From Mimachlamys varia (Eukaryota; Mollusca; Bivalvia; Pectinida; Pectinidae), in NCBI GenBank assembly GCA_947623455.1, contig OX392532.1:30850792-30914791 (forward strand): a stretch of 64,000 nucleotides of DNA, given 5' to 3'. Positions 24,389 through 36,223 of the stretch are shown piece after piece. Every line of letters starts with the position of its first letter. Positions within the stretch are counted from its first letter, which is position 1. The notes below the pieces were generated by a model. The model saw nothing but the letters and a program-made list of their open reading frames with translations. It was not told the DNA's origin and did not search any database. Position numbers and translations under genes: made by a program.

Positions 24389-25642
24389 GGAATCGATGTC
24401 AAGGTCGCTGTAAATGCAACACATTAAGTCTCGCTTTGATAATAAAATGACAGGTTCGTGATTATTGTCTTAACATATGATTTGGCAGACATCTTACTTA
24501 CTGCTAAAAGAATTTATCCTGGTTTAACCACATACTAAAACAAAACAGCAGCAGTAATAGATTATAATTATTAGTTGTACATTTTTGTACCAAAATTCTT
24601 CTGTTATGATTTGTCCTTTTTATAGCATAATTTTTAACATGTTTACACAAAACAATTTATTTTTGAAGTACTATGGGAAGATTTTAATATTTCATAGATG
24701 ATATGATGATTCAGCATATACATAGAAGAGATTTAGAAAGTATATGTTTTAAAGTACTTTTTTGATTGAATTTATTTTTGTGAAAGTTCCATATATGTGA
24801 AACTATATTATTATTGTATTCAAAAAGAAAAGATTTAGGTTACAAAGCAATACACAATTTAATATCAGTGAATCAGCTTTATTTATTTGATTTCATAACA
24901 TTCCAAAAATAAGGCATAAGAGAATGTATAGGTACATATTTGCAGTATTGCATATGGTAATAAAAACATAACATGCATGCATTATCAATCACACCCTCCT
25001 TATATCAACTGCTGTAATTCTAAGTCCAACTTCCATTACCGGTACATTCAATTACATTAAATACCAATGCCAGGTTTTAATTAATTCTCACAGCTGGACG
25101 GGACAGCAGATTGTCACACCTGTCCATTGACACTAATTGGACAGTGTATTGAGAGGTTATCTGTGTACCTATCACAGGAGGTGTCTTCCCACTCAGCCAA
25201 CTTAATCCTATTTTAGTATATAGGGCACAGGTAGTGTTGTTACAGAGTGAGAACAATAGGTACTAATTACAGGGGGGACTTCCCGGAACACCAACTCTGC
25301 TTATAAAAACATGTTAACTTAGGTGGTCAGTTGTGATGATAGTAAGTTATAGTCTATAGCAGAAATGTTGTACAGGTAAATTACACAGGTAAATCAACCT
25401 CTGGTAACTAATCAGATACTCAATAACTAATGATGTTTGCAAATAAATGATAAATAGAAACTACAAAAAACAGCTGCAGATTTAGGAAAATTATCATATA
25501 TTACACCTGATGTCAGATATGTGTAAATTATCATATTTATTGATATGTATATAAGTTTCAGATTTGTGTAAATTTTTGTCATATATTGATTAAACGTATA
25601 CATTCTTTCAGATTTTGTAAATAAACATAAGTATTATCATAT
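24389..25642. other. Gene-free interval
   Basis: No supported exon. A sequence around 25270-25300 (GGACTTCCCGGAACACCAAC) recurs inverted near 27150-27175, bracketing about 1.9 kb. No coding content was recognised between. Confidence 0.45.
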
Positions 25643-26030
25643 GTTAAATGTCCAATACACGTAACTTCAGGCATTTTTTTCGGGATTCGTGAAAAATTAT
25701 GAAAAAAATCCAGTTGATAACCATGCAAAAATGAGTCTGAAACGAAGCTAACCTGGGCGGTTATATATTTCACTAACAAGAAACTCTTGACAGAGAAATC
25801 AAAAGAATTGAGAATAATTCAGGTGGGGCCCTGTTAGAAGACAGTTCAAAATGGACGCATGTAAACAAATACTGAGTTTCAATTGCTGCTGTACCGGTAA
25901 CCGCGTAAAAATTGATTTTTAAATATTGCTGATATCAGTTTATCTGAACAAAATCAAAATATAATAAGTTATTAGGCTTGATTTTTTCGCTTCAAGTTTT
26001 GCCGAAAGTAACGTATATTGGGCCTTTAAT
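25643..26030 (-). mobile_element. piggyBac-like MITE, long copy
   Basis: TTAA precedes the degenerate left end ATGTCCAATACACGTAAC. The right end is GTAACGTATATTGGGCC followed by TTTAA. Internal order (GGTTATCAACTGG inverse, then GATATCAG, then CGCTTCAAGTTTTGCCG) is the reverse of the copies at 890 and 43529. Confidence 0.75.
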
Positions 26031-27789
26031 TTAACTTGTACATTATGTACCTTCTGTCAGATTTGTGTTAATTGTTGTCATATGCTTATTTCAAAATATT
26101 TCATTATTTATACAAAACATTATAAACAAGTACTACAAAGAAATAGTATACATGTACCAATAAAATTATTAGAAATCAGGCTGAGCCTATTTAAGTCTTT
26201 TCCAACATATATGTATTTTATATATTCATACATTGACGATTTAATATTTTATTTCGATGTAGATGGAGTAGTAAATTAGCAGTATCATGTTTTATCATTT
26301 AAAGATCCCTTTCCGATCCCTTAATTGTGATTTATATAAATAACATTTTGAGAACTCCTTTAGTTATTAAAATATGAATACATTACTTATACATCTAGAA
26401 TCTGTTAGTACTATATATAAAATATATATGTAAGTATGAGCTAGTATAATTAGTATAGTTGAATTTAATTCATCTGACATATACCAACTACATCATTCAA
26501 AAAACATCTAAATTAACATACATGTAACCTAAAAGGTCATATATATAGAAACAATTTGATTGGTATCCATCAATAATTTTCCTTTGGTTTTCTGTCAGAT
26601 AATAAAGCTTTAAACCACCCAAATATTTTTTTTTTTTATACCATTTTTGTAAAGTTTATACAAAATATTTACATGCCGAACCTTGTCAAATGCCTTATTT
26701 ATATCACAGAATATAGTAGTTAAACTTGTACAGATTTAATTGTATTTAATTTGTGTGACATCAGTTTAGTAATATCTGTCTTCATTTAATGTTTTTCAAA
26801 TAAGATACTGCTGTCTAATAATTATCTTTCGGTGCTGTATTAAATATGTATTCTATAATATGTATGAATAGAAACTTAATTTTATTATCAATATGCTTTA
26901 AATAATTCGATTAAGGAGATTTGTTTTTTCAAATAATGTATTTCAATTACCATTTTTCATTTATTGAATCTAAAAAACAATATTAAATGATCATTTTCTA
27001 TTACTTAAAGCTGTATTATATGAAAATTTATTAACTTCATTACTGAGTTTAGTATCATGTCTAGAAATCAAATAAGTTAACATTCTTAGTTGAAACAGGC
27101 TATAACTTAAACTTCAAAAGATTTCCTTTATAAACACATTTCTTTCAAGTTACTAGAGTTGGTGTTCGGGGAATGAGCCATTACAGGTATGGCTATAACC
27201 TGTTTCTGTAAACTGTATACTTCTCAGATAACAACTTACCTGTAGAAATATTTACTTACTTACTCTACAAAATCCAACCAAAATATTACGTGTAATTAGA
27301 GGAAATATCTTTACTGTGTATATACATAAATGAACAACAGGTATAATCAGACCACTTTACCTCAAAATACTCTGTTTAGACTATTCTATTTTCATTTATA
27401 GAAACATGACATCACATATAATAAGTTTGCATGGTATGAGCCTTGTCAAACTCCAGTACAAATGATGAAGACATTTTCAAATGTTGAATATTTGGAATTA
27501 AATAGTGCATATGCCTCGTAATGTTGGTCAGATATGCAGCACTTGCATCATGCATGCTTCTGTAGATTTGTTTAAACATAATAAATAACTTACAAAAGTT
27601 TGAATAAAGCTAAATTTAAATGGTAAAATCCAAGATGGCCACCATTCTCCATTATCAGACCTAAAATCAAAAGGGCACAACTAGGCATTAACATATGAAA
27701 TTGGAGTAAGATCCATCAAGTGCTTCTCAAGAACTCAAGAAATAGGGATCACAAACTATAAATGCAAAATCAAAGATGTCCGCCCTTAC
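26031..27789. other. Gene-free AT-rich interval
   Basis: No exon or RNA gene was recognised. About 27600-27780 is a degenerate dispersed repeat containing AAATCCAAGATGGCC. Confidence 0.45.
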
Positions 27790-28425
27790 ATAGGGTGTCA
27801 GTCTGTCAGTCTGTATATTACATAGGGTGTCAGTCTGTATTACATTGGGTGTCAGTCTGTATATTACATGGGGAGTCAATCTGTATTACATAGGGTGTCA
27901 ATCTGTATTACATAGGGTGTCAGTCTGTATTACATAGGGTGTCAGTCTGTATATTACATAGGGTGTCAGTCTGTATCACATAGGGAGTCAATCTGTATTA
28001 CATTGGGTGTCAGTCTATATATTACATAGGGTGTCAGTCTGTATTACATTGGGTGTCAGTCTGTATTACATAGGAAGTCAGTCTGTATATGACATGGGGA
28101 GTCAATCTGTATGACATAGGGTGTCAGTCTGTACTACATAGGGATTCAGTATGTATTACATAGAGTGTCAGTCTGTATATTACATGGGGAGTCAATCTGT
28201 ATTACATAGGGTGTCAGTCTGTATTACATAGGGTGTCAGTCTGTATTACATAGGGTGTCAGTCTGTATATTACATAGGTTGTCATTCTGTATTACATAGG
28301 GTGTCAGTCTCTTTTACATAGGGTATCGGTCTGTTTATTACATAGGGAGCAAGTCTGTATAACACAGGGAGTAAGTTTGTATTACATGGGGAGAAAATTA
28401 GGGTGTTAGTCTGTATTACATAGGA
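27790..28425. repeat. ~22-26-bp minisatellite, roughly 25 copies
   Basis: The unit is GTGTCAGTCTGTATTACATAGG with variants (AGTCAATCTGT; an extra AT giving GTATATTACAT). Copies decay toward the right end. Confidence 0.9.
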
Positions 28426-28799
28426 TATCACAAACAGGTCCACAATCTTTGCTTCCCTATTATCCAATTATGCAACATGTTAATTTGGACAACAAGCAAT
28501 CAGAATGCTGGAAACAAATTAGTGTTTGACATCTCTTTGTTTGGTTACTTTTCCGACGGCGACGGTGGCATCAGCAATGTTAAATTTTTGCGTTAAGCTT
28601 TGTTTCTGACAAAGTAACATCAACCAAACCTCAATCATAGATGAAGCATGGGTAGTAGAGCCTACTGGGCTAAAAAAAATTCATGGATTTCTGCTTTTTT
28701 GTGGTAAAAATCTCAAATTTCTGGAAATACAACGTTTAAAGTTTTGCGTTTAGCTCTTGCATTCTTCATTCATGTACATCGTAAGATTACGTTCGGTAA

Positions 28800-30915
28800 A
28801 GCTTGTAATAATATACATAATAATGATATACAACATTTATAGAGCGCTCTATATAATTTGTAAAATTACTCTAAAGCGCTTCACAACATGTAGATAATAA
28901 TTTGATACTTACACTGCGTAAATAAAGAAGTTATTACAATCTAAGCTAATGTGATAATATAAAAAATTGCATATAAATACGAACTACATCTACTGTAGAT
29001 AAACAAATGTCAGTATATACATGACGTCTAAGTTGTCCCTAATATGCAGACGTGAAAAGGTACGTCTTCAGAAGTTTCTTGAATTTGGCCAGAGTATTTG
29101 TTTTTCAGATAGCGGATGGTAATCTATTCCACAACGTAGCCGAAACTTTCCCAAAACACCGGTTTCCATAGGTCACAGTACGAGATTTTGGGACACACGA
29201 CAATGATTCTGTCTTCGACCTCAGTGATCGTGACGGCTGATACAGGGTAACTAGCTCCCGTATGTACTGGGGAGCTGTTCCATCAAGTGCCTTGTATGTG
29301 TATACCAAGATTTTGTATTGTGACCTGTATTGCACAGGTAGCCAGTGCAATGAATACAGAACAGGAGTGATGTGTTCTCTCTTTCTAACCCGAGAAACGA
29401 GACGTGCTGCCGTGTTCTGGACCTTCTGTAGGCGACTTGTCAATTTGTCAGATATACCACAGAGTAGGGCATTTCCATAGTCCAGCCGTGAGGTAACAAG
29501 TGAATGAACCAAAATCTTGCATGCATCGGCAGTTATAAACTGCCGTATACAGCCGATGTTCCTGATCTGGTAGTAACAGGATTTGGCGATAGCATTCACT
29601 TGTTTCTCCATGTTTAGTACCAAAGTATCAAAGTACACCCCTAGATTTTTAACAGTTGGGACAGCCTCTACAGTACTTGTTCCGACCTTGAGCTGGAGAG
29701 CCGTTGATTGCTTACACTTTGGAAAAAAGACGATCTGTTCCGTCTTTTCCTGATTTAGTTTTAGCATGTTGGCATTCATCCAGCTTCTGATGTCTGTCAG
29801 ACAAGCTTCCAGATTTTCTGATACGGTGTCCCAGCTGTCCTGTGGTCTGATGACCTTGTAAATCTGTGTGTCATCAGCATAACAATGATAGCAAAGGTTA
29901 TGTCTATGACAAATCTCACCGATTGGTTTTGAATACATGCAGTATTTACGGGGTCCTAACACCGACCCTTGAGGAACCCCATAATCCAGCATGCTGTCAC
30001 GTGAAACAGAAGATCCGATTGCAATACACTGTCGTCGATCACCTAGATAGGACTGTATCCAGCATAATGCGTCGTCAGTCACTCCATACGAATACTCCAG
30101 ACGTTTATGGAGTATGCTATGGTCAATGACGTCGAATGCAGCTGACAAGTCTAGCATGACGAGCACCGCTTTGCACTTGTTATCCAATGCAGAAGCTATG
30201 TCGTTATGCACACGTAGGAGGGCCGTCTCTGTTGAGTGTCCCATGCGATAGGCCAATTGCAGGTTGTCATGGAGACTGTTTGCATGGAGATGGGCCTCTA
30301 ATCGCCGGGACACAACCTTCTCCAAGATCTTAGACAGAAAAGGCAAATTTGACACTGGACGGTAGTTTTTCAACTCCTCTTTATCCAATCCAGGCTTCTT
30401 CAGCAATGGTCTTACATGTGCTTTCTTGAAACACAATGGAACCTTTGACTCAACCAATGATTTGTTCATGATTGAGGTAATCAAAGGAAGCAGTGCTTCA
30501 AGACATTTTTTCAGAAGGTCTGTTGGAAGCGGGTCAAGCTCACAGGATTTTGATTGCGATGTCTGAATATTTCTGCGTAGTTCATCCGGAGTTGTTGGAG
30601 TGAGCTTTGACAATGGTTCCCCATCAAATTGAATGTCAGCACTCATGACAGATACATCGTTGTCAGTTGTCGAATTCACTTCGTCAATGTTTCTCCTGAT
30701 CGTGTTGATCTTATTCAGAAAGAAATCGCTGAACTTGTTTGACAAGTCTTTGTCAGTTGTACAGCTTGGCAGGATAATTTCATCTTTTTGACCCATTAGC
30801 GCTTTTGTGAGTCTAAAAAGCTGCCTGGTGTCCTTACCACATTCTTCGATCTTTTCTGAATAATAAGTCTTCTTCGATTGAACGAGAAGTGAACCAGCTA
30901 ACAGGCTGTTTCTGA
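28800..30915 (-). mobile_element. 5'-truncated CR1/L2-like non-LTR retrotransposon
   Basis: An open frame of about 600 codons runs from roughly 30900 to a stop at 29105; the first ATG is at 30796. Reverse-transcriptase signatures are in order: NYRPVSNLPFLSKILEKVV, an AFDVIDH aspartate motif, GVPQGSVLGP and YADDTQIY (catalytic DD). The C-terminal part has RLDYGNALLCG, RLQKVQNTAARLV and HWLPVQYRSQYKI, typical of the CR1/L2/Rex1 group. The TGA at 29105 interrupts a typical tail: the same frame continues for ~22 codons with LAKFKKLLKTYLF. The endonuclease domain is missing. The 3' end carries AGAGCGCTCTATATAA, typical of such elements. Assignment to one clade is not certain. Confidence 0.9.
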
Positions 30916-30924
30916 CTAAGCTTA

Positions 30925-31235
30925 AAAGCTACCGCAACCAAAATTGGTATGTAGGTGTATTATGACTCTACAAACTCTATCGCAACTTCCGTTTTTATGA
31001 TTCAACAAAATGCTCGCCATTTCCTTGCCACTGATTGGTAGAAATTTAGATATTGTCCGATTTCACTCAAAATTGGTATGTAGGTGTGTTAGGACTCTAC
31101 AAACACTACCGCAACTTCTGTTTCATGATTCAGCAAATTGGCCGCCATTTCCTTGCCACTGATTGGTCAAAATTTAGATATTGTCCGATTTCACTCAAAT
31201 TTGGTATATAGGTGTATTATGACTCTACAAACACA
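30925..31235. repeat. ~130-bp tandem repeat, about 2.5 copies
   Basis: Units share AAATTGGTATGTAGGTGT, ATGACTCTACAAAC, GCCATTTCCTTGCCACTGAT and TTAGATATTGTCCGATTTCA. It abuts the 5' truncation point of the non-LTR element. Confidence 0.8.
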
Positions 31236-31502
31236 ATTGCAACAAAGCGGGAAAAGCGACACATATGATTAAGCGTAATTCTTGTTTTTTAAAGTGTCAT
31301 AGATTCTGCACATTTACAATGTATAAGGAATATTGCCACCAAGTTTAGTTGAAATTCCCTCAGAAGTTTTAGGGGACTAGCCGGTACATTGTTGTGTATA
31401 CAGACGTATGGATGGACAGATGGATAACATGATTCCAGTATAAACACCTAACTTTTTTAGGGGGTATAATGAATGTACAACAATTGAAGCAGGAAGGAGT
31501 AA

Positions 31503-31602
31503 TGAACAATACCATGCCCCCGCTGAAGTTCAAACTTTTGAGTCAATAGTTTGAACTTCAGCCAATAGTTTGAACTTTAGCGGGGTCATGGTATTGTTCT
31601 GT
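31503..31602. repeat. Inverted repeat (foldback)
   Basis: GAACAATACCATGCCCCCGC at the left pairs with GCGGGGTCATGGTATTGTTC at the right, with further pairing of TGAAGTTCAAACT and AGTTTGAACTTCA inside. Confidence 0.85.
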
Positions 31603-32010
31603 TTTTATTAGAGGAATTCTCTATCACTTGATGTATAGGGAAATTCCAACTAGCTGAGACTAAAATCTAGTAATTATAAGTATATAAGTATAAATAAGAG
31701 AATACCGAAGCGTCAACATAATCATAATCCAAACTCAAAATTGATTAAACCAGGGGCAAAATATGAACAAAGGAAAGATTCACATGGAGACCCTTGCAAA
31801 AGTACAAGAGAATAAGACCAGGTGTTCCGGAAGAGTAAGCATCTTCTGTTTCATCGCCGACACCCGCCATGTAGATCTTTGTCACATCCAAGTAAACATC
31901 AAGTTCTAAAATGAGAACCGAGTATCATTGTCAATCACAACAAGTAAACACACTAATGAGCATACTCAAAAATGTCCATCTTCATGTCACTTAAAGATAC
32001 AGAATATTTC

Positions 32011-32922
32011 TCAATGAGACAAAGATGGCGACCATAAAACTTGCCCATAGTTCTGATCAGCCTGCATCTCTCGAATCCTTGTGTTGTTAGTTTGTGTGTC
32101 AGCAGTCGAAAATCGATCACGAAAATCCCGATATTTAGAGCAAGCCCTGGAATACCAAATCAACTGCGACAGGTAAACACCATAGGTTAGAGAAGCAGTG
32201 ATGTTACCATCAAGAAATGGAAAGTTAACAATCGGAAAATTGAAATCATCACGTTTATCGTAAAGCTTAGTAGTAAGCTGTCCATGTTGGTCGTAGTTTA
32301 AGTAGAGATCTAGGTAAGCAGCTGATGTAGAAGAGTCTGTTGTGTCCTTTATTTCAAGTTCAGTAGGGTATATACGACCGACGTGGTCAGCAAACTTCTT
32401 GTTGTTTATAGACAACACATCGTCGATATATCTGAAAGTGAAGATAAAAGATTTGGCAAGGTTTTTGTTACCTGTCCTGATTAGCTCCTCCACAAATTCA
32501 GCCTTGTATGAAAACAAAAACAAGTCAGCTTAGAGTGGGGCACAGTTTGTTCCCATGGGAATGCCAACAGTCTGCTGGAAAATCTTTCCTCCAAACTCAA
32601 CAAAATTGTTGTCGACCAGGAATTCAATCATCCTTACTATATCTTCTTCAGTATATTTCCTCTTAGCTTTTGTCGTGTTTTTGACAAAGTATGCTCCAAG
32701 ATAGCTCACTACCATATATTTGTATCGTCGTCTGCCTTTCTTGGAAAAGAAAGCTCTCATAACAAGAGATCGGAGACGTTCCTTCAATTTTGTATGAGGT
32801 ATGGTAGTGTACAGGGTGGAAAAATCAAATGTTTTGCTCGAAAAGACATTTTTCAGGAGGGAGTGTTCCTTGTTCAGCCTTAATTCGGCCAAGAGATCTG
32901 CCTCCAAAATTGGGTAGAGCAA
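32011..32922 (-). pseudogene. Penelope-like element reverse transcriptase, broken copy
   Basis: Two adjoining frames in the same phase (32922-32530 and 32523-32011) encode Penelope-type reverse transcriptase motifs: FDFSTLYTTIPH, GIPMGTNCAPL and FRYIDDVL (catalytic DD). An in-frame TAA directly after GTNCAPL separates the halves, interrupting what is normally a continuous core. N-terminal sequence and a C-terminal GIY-YIG endonuclease are not visible, so the copy is truncated as well as interrupted. The gap-free phase shows a point change, not a frameshift. Confidence 0.88.
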
Positions 32923-33039
32923 TATTCAAATTGATCACTGTTGATACTATGTTTCAAATATATTTGACCTATGCTATATGAATATCTACTGTGTGTTCCT
33001 GTACTGGGTCACCTGTACATGCTGTTTATGTGTACCTGT

Positions 33040-33215
33040 CCAGTGTTTTTCTTCAATTTGCCTTAGTTTGTCTGAAAATATGCAATTTAATGGAGAAATT
33101 ATTACCGAAATCAGCAATAATGACCCAATACCACCTCTTGAGACCAAGTTATGTACCATATACTACTTTGATATTCTGAAATATTATCTCTGTAGAAGGT
33201 ATCTACTTTTTTGTT
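33040..33215 (+). repeat. Diverged monomer of the ~190-bp repeat
   Basis: It aligns by eye to the 18.5-19.5 kb unit in the same orientation: TTTTCTTCAATTTGCC, GAAATCAGCAATAATG, CCCAATACCACCTC, CATATACTACTTTGATATTC and GAAATATTATCTCTG. It is far more diverged than units in the main array. Confidence 0.7.
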
Positions 33216-33344
33216 TTATTTTACATATGTTTATATGTTCTGTGGAACCAACTGCCTACCAACTTGTTCACCTGTGCTTAATGAAGACCCCGGGTGACAA
33301 ATGGCCCTCAATGTGGGGCTATATTTGTAGCAGTTCTAGACCGG

Positions 33345-33440
33345 GCCAATCGTCGGCGATCAGATACCTTAATTGGATGAGCGTCCGTCTAGACTTTGGA
33401 TGGTTCCGGGTTCGAACCCTGGTCTGGCCGTGCATTTTTC
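33345..33440 (+). mobile_element. tRNA-derived SINE head, copy 1
   Basis: An RNA polymerase III B box (GGGTTCGAACCCTGGTCTGG) follows a degraded A box (CCTTAATTGGATGAGCGTCC). No full tRNA acceptor stem is formed. Confidence 0.65.
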
Positions 33441-33599
33441 CTCTCTTGTTACCTTTGGTGCCTGTGACCAAACCTTGTTTAAAGTATTGGGTGCATAGTT
33501 GGCGAGGGGATACTCGAACCTGGGTTGTAAATCATAATGTTTTCGGGGTCAAAGACTTTGTTAAAGGAGGGAGGGATGTAGCGGATCTAGAAATGTCAG

Positions 33600-33695
33600 A
33601 TCGTCGGTGACTAGATGGCTCAATGGTTGAGCGTCCGTCTAGATTTCGGAAGGTCCTGGGTTCGAACTCCGGTCTGGCTGTGCACTTTCCTCTCC
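33600..33695 (+). mobile_element. tRNA-derived SINE head, copy 2
   Basis: A box TGGCTCAATGGTTGAGCG and B box GGGTTCGAACTCCGGTCTGG, with the same middle GTCCGTCTAGA as the copy ~257 bp upstream. The pair looks like a local duplication. Confidence 0.7.
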
Positions 33696-34029
33696 TATAT
33701 ATAACAGACGTCATTATTTATTACAATGTCTCAGCTAGGAGTTGAACCGAGAACCTCTGGCTACTTGCCTTTTTACACTCAACCGATCAAGCTAAAGAGA
33801 AGATCACTCTAGCCGAGCAGTATATTGCAGCTAGTATTTACCAGGGTTACATACTCCCCCTCCAGGAAAGAACTTGTCTCAAGTTTGGTGCCGTATGTAA
33901 CAGAAGAAGCTAAAGAGAAGATCTTACCAGGGTTACATACATGTATATAGAGTAGGAGTTCTAACTTTTAACAGTGCTGTTGAGTGCAAATCTTTGTATA
34001 TATTTAAACACATTTTTTTTATTTGCCAT

Positions 34030-34640
34030 TACCATGTTGTTCAATTACTGTCTTTTATTCACATGGATTGTCATAATTCCTAGAGGGTTCGAAAACAATG
34101 GAAAGGGAATTACTCGGTAATAAATAAACAAATCATTGAAATAGAGCGGAGAAACAAAAGTTTTCACACCTAATAATAATATAACTATTGCTTTGCAATA
34201 ACCTGTGTAGTGTGTGCGATAACACACAGCATCATGGTGAAGGACGACCTTCCACTTCAATCATCAAGTTAGACGCTGATCTCGGCGAAACATGTATTCA
34301 CTACTTCCAGAAAATCACAATACACAACACTACTTACTGTAACCATCGATGATTCCTATCAGTAGCTCTAAAAAGCAATCTTTGACGGCTGATGTCAAAG
34401 TGAAAGTAGGCCGTATTACACCAGATCGCGCCTCCTTTTAAAGAGTGATACAACGTTAACAGCGCGTGCAAATAAATGCGGCAGTGGGGACCATTAAATT
34501 TTATTCTTAATAAACCAAATGGTCCTAACAGAAGTAAAAAGACTTACTTAAAAAGTAAATATCTTACACAAAGACGATATTTATAACAACATTAATGGCA
34601 GTTAGGCAGGTCGAACGTCGTACATGTATGTTCTGGTGTA
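34030..34640 (-). repeat. Inverted copy of the 19.5-20.1 kb flank
   Basis: It carries, in reverse order and orientation, AATAGAGCGGAGAAACAAAA, GTGAAAGTAGGCCGTATTAC, GGCAGTGGGGACCATTAAAT and TACTTAAAAAGTAAAT. Copies differ by many substitutions and short gaps. Confidence 0.75.
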
Positions 34641-34799
34641 GGTTGTTTACCCAGTCTCACTCCCCCCACCGCAGTCGGGGATTTCGGTGAAAGTTTTCTG
34701 GATCAAATAGCGTACTAGTACCCTATTTCCCACAAAAAAAATTATAACAAAAAGTAGATACCTTCAACAGAGATAATAATTCATAATATAAAATTATTT

Positions 34800-35245
34800 T
34801 TTTAGTAGACTACATAACTTGGTCGTATGAGATGGTATTGGGTAGTATGGGGTAGTATTGGGTCATTATTGCCGATTTCTGCAATTTTTCCCCCATTAAA
34901 TCACATATTTTCAGATAAAATAAGACAGATTGAAGATAAAATGTCCATTAAGATAATATTTCAGAATATTAAAGAAGTATTTAGTACATTACTTGGTCGT
35001 ATGAGGTGGTATTGGGTAGTATGGGGTAGTATTGGGTCAATATATTGCCGATTTCGGCAATTTTTCCCCATTAAATCACATATTTTCAGATAAAATAAGA
35101 CAGATTGAAGATCAAATGTCTATGAAGATAGTATATCAGAATATTCAAGAAGTATTTAGTACATTACCTGGTCGTATGAGGTGGTATTGGGTAGTATTGG
35201 GTAGTATGGGGTAGTATTGGGTAGTATGGGGTAGTATTGGGTATT
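34800..35245 (-). repeat. Inverted ~178-bp array, about 2.3 copies
   Basis: Units share GGTCGTATGAGGTGGTATTG, GGGTAGTATGGGGTAGTATT, CCGATTTCTGCAATTTTTCC and AATAAGACAGATTGAAGAT. It ends in a run of GGGTAGTATTGGGTAGTATG just before the TIR-HEAT upstream region. Confidence 0.88.
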
Positions 35246-35415
35246 TAGACGCGCCCGTAAAAACCACCGGAAATCCAAGGAAAACAAAGTATAGAGGAAG
35301 GTTTGAAAACTGAGTTAAAGCTACAAACAAGATGCATTTAGTTGCATTATACGTATAGAAACAGGCATACGCGGAACTGCGGCGGTTAATAGAGCAAAGA
35401 AGTGGAAGTTCCATT
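35236..35415 (+). promoter_or_regulatory. Candidate promoter and 5' noncoding exon of the TIR-HEAT gene
   Basis: GGGTATTTAGACGCGCC at the end of the array is identical to the block upstream of the 18.3-kb gene. It is followed by CCGGAAAT, an ETS-like core. A good donor (CCATT|GTAAGTG) at 35416 could join to the acceptor TTTGTTGACAG ending at 36214, 9 nt before the coding start. Exon and start site are inferred. Confidence 0.4.
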
Positions 35416-36223
35416 GTAAGTGACAAAAACTTTAACTGAAAATGAAAGAATGAACCAGTCTAGTGTACGATGACTGCACTTCACTGCTTCATCTGTTCGT
35501 CATGATTGAGTTTCTTTTTCGTCTACCCATCAAATCAGATTAAACTTTAAGTAACAGTAATTTTATCTGTAATGTCCATATGTCGTGGCTAATGATAAGC
35601 TATGGATAAGCAAGGTATCGTTTAACCATTTCGAAAGATTTTAGTGTACAATGGGTTTAACCTGTGGTTAAATTGAATTTCGCAATCAATTTTACAAGGC
35701 AGAAAAGTTATGTTTGAAACGACACTAGTGAATGAAATTGGATACCGACTTTGTTAGTGAACCTATATATTTTAATGGTGTTGTATAAAATGAGAAGGAA
35801 AATAGAACGACATTTGTATTGTATTATATTGTTTAAACAGGACATTTTATTTTGTGTTTTCAATTTTGAGCCATCAGAATGTCTGTCTATAAACATTTAT
35901 TAATTTTGACATTCCGTCCAGCTAGCTCTGTGTTTATACAAATTGTAAGGTTTTCATTATTTTGATCTGATTTTTTTGCCTGAAGGAAGTTTGGCAATGT
36001 AGAGATATTTTAAATCTTTTGACCCGAATGAAACATTATTAGACTCCACCATTATGCATTGGTATGGATGGGCATATTTTTGGGTAAGGGTAAAAAAGAA
36101 AAGAGTACTGGGATTCATGTTGCAGGAAATCTAACAGGCAAGAAGCCTAGGCCAGTACATGTATTTGAATTTATATATATATCCCAACAAATTGAACATT
36201 TTCTTTGTTGACAGTGTAATTAA

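Noticed and set aside
21163..24424. Recurring minus-strand open frames of 65-101 codons in the satellite
   Set aside because: They repeat only because the 347-bp unit repeats, vary with one-base length changes, and have no domain or splice context.
27790..28425. Possible CRISPR-like regular repeat
   Set aside because: The repeat units are contiguous with no unique spacers, and the setting is eukaryotic; it is a minisatellite.
29262..30129. Plus-strand open frames opposite the non-LTR element
   Set aside because: Antisense shadows of the reverse-transcriptase frame.
32978..33610. A 210-codon plus-strand open frame
   Set aside because: It runs through a diverged ~190-bp repeat monomer and a SINE head; its composition is not protein-like and no splice signals fit.
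33600..33695. Possible functional tRNA gene
   Set aside because: A and B boxes are present but no matched acceptor stem forms, and a related degraded copy lies 257 bp upstream, so SINE heads fit better.
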